64,000 bases of DNA, taken from positions 1 to 64,000 of the forward strand of contig JANXPB010000188.1 of NCBI GenBank assembly GCA_025357545.1, given 5' to 3'. The notes beneath the pieces were generated by a model, which was not told the origin of the DNA, ran no database searches, and saw nothing but the letters and a program-made list of their open reading frames with translations. The first letter of the stretch is position 1, and each line of letters opens with the position of its first letter. The position numbers and the translations under genes are program-made. The DNA is from Holophagaceae bacterium. Its GTDB lineage: Bacteria; Acidobacteriota; Holophagae; Holophagales; Holophagaceae. This document shows, piece after piece, positions 60,956-64,000 of this stretch.

Positions 60956-61695
60956 TTGAAAAAAGGGACCTCATCGGCGGCCGGATCTTGAATCGGTACA
61001 AGCGCTTCCTTGCCGACGTGGAGTTGGAGGATGGCAGCGTGGTCACAGCCCACACCACCAATACCGGTTCCATGAAGACCTGTTGGGAGCCTGGCGATCC
61101 AGTGCTACTGGAAGTCCACGACAACCCCGCGCGGAAACTGAAATTCACCTGGCTCGCCTGTGAACGGGCCGGAACCTGGGTGGGCGTGGAAACGGGAATG
61201 CCCAACCGCGTGGTAGCCGATGCAGCCCGCCATGGCTGCCTGCCGGGGTTGCCGGACCTCGTGGCGGTTCGCACCGAACAAAAGTACGGCGCAGAGCACA
61301 GCCGCATCGATGTGCTGGCCACGGATGCCCGGGGGCGGCAAGTCTACATAGAGGTGAAGAACACCACGTTGAAGCTGGGCTCCCATGCTTGGTTTCCCGA
61401 TGCGGTGACCGAACGCGGCCTCAAACATCTGCGGGAACTGCGGGGCATGGTGGAGCAGGGCCACCGGGCGGCCCTCATCTTCTTCATCCATCGCGGCGAT
61501 GTGGCAGCCTTCGATGTGGCCCGGGACATCGACCCGGCCTACGCCGCGGAATTGGATCGCGCTGCCGGTTCCGGTGTGGAGGTGCTGCCTCTGGCTGTAG
61601 CCCTCAAGGTGGCACAGCAGGCAGATGGCCGGTTCACCCTGGGCTGGGAGTTGACGGGCCTGTGGCCTTGGCAGAGGCGACCAAACGGCCCTTGA
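60952..61695 (+). CDS. sfsA: DNA/RNA nuclease SfsA (sugar fermentation stimulation protein A), GTG start
   Basis: GGRILNRYKRFLADVELEDGSVVTAHTTNTGSMKTCWEPG; EVKNTTLKLGSHAWFPDAVTERGLKHLREL; start overlaps gmhB stop (GTGA). Confidence 0.93.
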   Translation: MIEKRDLIGGRILNRYKRFLADVELEDGSVVTAHTTNTGSMKTCWEPGDPVLLEVHDNPARKLKFTWLACERAGTWVGVETGMPNRVVADAARHGCLPGLPDLVAVRTEQKYGAEHSRIDVLATDARGRQVYIEVKNTTLKLGSHAWFPDAVTERGLKHLRELRGMVEQGHRAALIFFIHRGDVAAFDVARDIDPAYAAELDRAAGSGVEVLPLAVALKVAQQADGRFTLGWELTGLWPWQRRPNGP

Positions 61696-61710
61696 TGGGC
61701 TTCATACTGA

Positions 61711-62065
61711 ATTGCACTCAAAAGATAAAGATTTACCACCACCTAATCTTTACGTCTCGTGTATCGGCAAAGCCGATACCGAGCAGGCACGAAGACACCA
61801 AGCAAAGCACCAAGCTCCGCCGCCCTTGATCCCTGCTCGAACTTGCTTCGTGGGGCGCGCAGCGCCTGCCGGCTGAAGGCCCACAAATTCAGGCGGTCCG
61901 GCGTGGATCACACAGAGCGTGAGTCCACCGCTGAACCGCCTGAATTGATCCGTGAAGCTGCCACATGAGGTAGCTCTTCTCGGCATCGGCTGCGCCGATA
62001 CACGAGACAAAGTGAAACTTGGTGCCCTTGGTGTCTTGGTGGTTCTATTTTATTGAATGCAACTT
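61711..62065. repeat. Composite palindromic intergenic element (possible MITE-like or structured RNA element)
   Basis: 27-bp inverted arms 61754-61780/61982-62008 (24/27 identical), inner 12-bp perfect inverted repeat 61886-61897/61935-61946, further hairpins, and CACCAAG-type repeats. Confidence 0.55.
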
Positions 62066-62235
62066 GGTATCAGTGGTGGCCGGAGGTTGAAGGCGAACAC
62101 ATCCGGCCGCGCTTAATCAAGTCGAGGGCTGTTTGCAGGCAGGCCGCGGCAACCGGGTGGACCGCGCTGGCTCGGGCCAGGGCCACCCCGACCGTTCGCT
62201 CCTTCGGGCACTGGACGAACGGGACAGGCCGCACT

Positions 62236-62940
62236 TCAGTATGGTGAAAGGCCTTGGATCTCCGCTGCGCTCAGGCGCTCGATCCCCGAGGCGGTGGTGA
62301 CCTTCAGACGGCCATCCTCCACCCACTCCATCACCACCCCCTGCCCCTGCTCCCACCGGATGGGGGTCCCGGGTTCCGGCCAGCGGAAGCCCTTGCTGGA
62401 TTCGGCAAGTGGAGACCCGAAGTCAGTCCAGGCATCCAGGATCTTGCGGGCCAAGTCCAGAATTTCCGGAGGGGCCTCCCGCAGATCTGAAAGGCAGCCC
62501 GCCGGAATGGCCCGGTCCTGGATGAGGGGCGCGCAATGCACATTGAGCCCCAGCCCCAGGATCAAGCGATCCCCGGCCTTTTCGCCGATGATGCCGCCCA
62601 GCTTGAGCAGCCGGCCTGCTTTCCGCGCCACAAGGTCGTTAGGCCACTTCAGCCCCAGTTCCGCGCCCATCTCCCCCAGAGCCGCGATCACGGCAAGCAT
62701 GGCCTGCTGCAAGACCATGCCCGGTTGCAAGTCGGGCGCTGGAACCGCCGCGGACATCCAGAGCCCTTGACCGGGCGCGCTGATCCAGGCGTTGCCCTGC
62801 CGCCCCCGGCCTTCTGACTGATGGTCCGCCACCAGGCCGCAGAAGCCCAATTCCGGGTGTCGCTTCAGGAAGGCCTGGGTGCTGTCGATCTCGGCGAGGT
62901 GGATGAGCGTCAGCGGGGCTTGGCCGGCGGGCCAGTCCAT
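62236..62940 (-). CDS. birA: Biotin--[acetyl-CoA-carboxylase] ligase
   Basis: LAEIDSTQAFLKRHPELG; VADHQSEGRGRQGNAWISAPGQGLWMS; LKWPNDLVARKAGRLLKLGGIIGE; no N-terminal HTH. Confidence 0.92.
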   Translation of the reverse strand: MDWPAGQAPLTLIHLAEIDSTQAFLKRHPELGFCGLVADHQSEGRGRQGNAWISAPGQGLWMSAAVPAPDLQPGMVLQQAMLAVIAALGEMGAELGLKWPNDLVARKAGRLLKLGGIIGEKAGDRLILGLGLNVHCAPLIQDRAIPAGCLSDLREAPPEILDLARKILDAWTDFGSPLAESSKGFRWPEPGTPIRWEQGQGVVMEWVEDGRLKVTTASGIERLSAAEIQGLSPY

Positions 62941-62953
62941 CGAGACTCCGCCC

Positions 62954-63760
62954 TCAGCCCGCATGGCGCGACCGCGCCTGCTCATTGCGCTGCCAGATGA
63001 GGCGCAAGCCTTCCAGCGTGAGGTCCGGTTCCACGTGCTGGATGAACTGGCTGGATTGGGCGATGACCCGGGCCAGGCCGCCGGTGGCCACCACGGTCGA
63101 ACCGGGGTGTTCCTCCTGCAGCCGGTGCAGGATCCCGTCCACCAGGCCCACGTAGCCGTAGAAGATGCCTGATTGCATGGCCTGCACGGTGTTGCGACCC
63201 ACCAGACGGTCGGGCTCCGTGACTTCGATGCGGGGCAGCCTGGAGGCCCGCTGGAAAAGTGCTTCGGCGCTGATCTTGAGGCCGGGGGCGATAAGGCCGC
63301 CCAGATATTCCTTCTGGCCATTCACCACATCGAAAGTGGTGGCCGTGCCGAAATCCACGACGATGAGCGGCGCGCCGTACTTCTCGATCCCCGCCACCGC
63401 GTTGACCAGCCGGTCCGCCCCCAATTCCGCGGGGTTGTCGATCAGCACCTTGAGGCCAGTCTTCACGCCGGGCTCGATCCAAAGTGGGTCTACGCCAAAA
63501 TAGGTGCGGGCCCAACTCTCCAGCACTGGATGCAGCGGCGGCACCACCGAAGACACCACCATGTGCTTGATCTGGGAAGCCTCCAGCCCCTGGTGCCGGA
63601 ACAGCGCGAGGGTGGAAAGACCGTACTCGTCCGTGGTGCGTTCGCGACTGGTGGCCAGCCGCCAGGAATGGATGAGCGGCGCCTTGGGACCCTTCGAAAG
63701 ATCGAAGACCCCCAGAACAATATTGGTGTTTCCGACATCCACGGCGAGGAGCAGGCTCAT
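62954..63760 (-). CDS. coaX: Type III pantothenate kinase
   Basis: MSLLLAVDVGNTNIVLGVFD; NPAELGADRLVNAVAG; VDFGTATTFDVVNGQKEYLGGLIAPGLKISAEALF. Confidence 0.96.
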   Translation of the reverse strand: MSLLLAVDVGNTNIVLGVFDLSKGPKAPLIHSWRLATSRERTTDEYGLSTLALFRHQGLEASQIKHMVVSSVVPPLHPVLESWARTYFGVDPLWIEPGVKTGLKVLIDNPAELGADRLVNAVAGIEKYGAPLIVVDFGTATTFDVVNGQKEYLGGLIAPGLKISAEALFQRASRLPRIEVTEPDRLVGRNTVQAMQSGIFYGYVGLVDGILHRLQEEHPGSTVVATGGLARVIAQSSQFIQHVEPDLTLEGLRLIWQRNEQARSRHAG

Positions 63761-63779
63761 GGGACTAGTGTGCCAGCTT

Positions 63780-63875
63780 CGAGGTATGAGGTTCGAGGGA
63801 CGAGGGAGGAGGGATGAAGTAAATGAAGACACCAAGCTTCGGTCATCCTGCCTCGCACCTCAAACCTCATACCTC
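63780..63875. repeat. Imperfect inverted repeat flanking a GAAGACACCAAG motif
   Basis: CGAGGTATGAGGTTCGAGG (from 63780) versus reverse complement of CCTCAAACCTCATACCTCA (to 63875). Confidence 0.55.
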
Positions 63876-64000
63876 ACACCCAGAACTCCCCCTGCATGAC
63901 CTTCACCGCCCGCCCAGCGATCTTCACGCGCTCACCCGCCAGCACGCACCACAGCTCGCCCCCGCGGGCGGAAACCTGCAGTGCGTGGAGCTGGGATTTC
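63874..64000 (-). CDS. PhzF family isomerase, C-terminal fragment (truncated by window end)
   Basis: Minus-strand translation ...KSQLHALQVSARGGELWCVLAGERVKIAGRAVKVMQGEFWV*, matching PhzF family C-termini. Confidence 0.7.
   Translation of the reverse strand, partial: KSQLHALQVSARGGELWCVLAGERVKIAGRAVKVMQGEFWV

Noticed and set aside
61750-62010. 86-aa minus-strand ORF (MSRVSAQPMPRRATSCGSF...)
   Set aside because: Lies within the palindromic element and begins and ends in its inverted arms; more likely a fortuitous frame.

Overview
The window is about 64 kb of GC-rich bacterial chromosome. Gene content and protein style suggest Acidobacteriota (Holophaga/Geothrix-like), but this is inference and no search was run. 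I find no rRNA, tRNA, CRISPR array, transposase, phage module or recognised defence island. Most of the window is housekeeping: a rapZ fragment, mltG-lipoprotein-tlyA, a Ser/Thr kinase beside a pentapeptide-repeat protein, and a tightly coupled GDP-deoxysugar/glycosyltransferase operon. It continues with aroC-hemC-hemD-hemL-hemE-hemN-hemH-hemY, ttcA with an Rrf2 regulator, RNase E/G, lptD, alr, dnaG-rpoD, gmhB-sfsA and birA-coaX. The points most worth a second look are: (i) a highly palindromic noncoding element at ~61.71-62.07 kb with long imperfect inverted arms and nested hairpins, with related motifs at 63.78-63.88 kb; (ii) a WYL-domain protein whose expected HTH appears replaced by a histone H1-like K/A/P tail, divergent from an RNase E/G with a similar tail; (iii) a GT2 glycosyltransferase with a duplicated Rossmann-like C-terminal module; (iv) a palindromic promoter upstream of a TIGR01777/SRPBCC pair; and (v) an orphan CoA-transferase subunit A. 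I did not find a clearly new multi-gene system.
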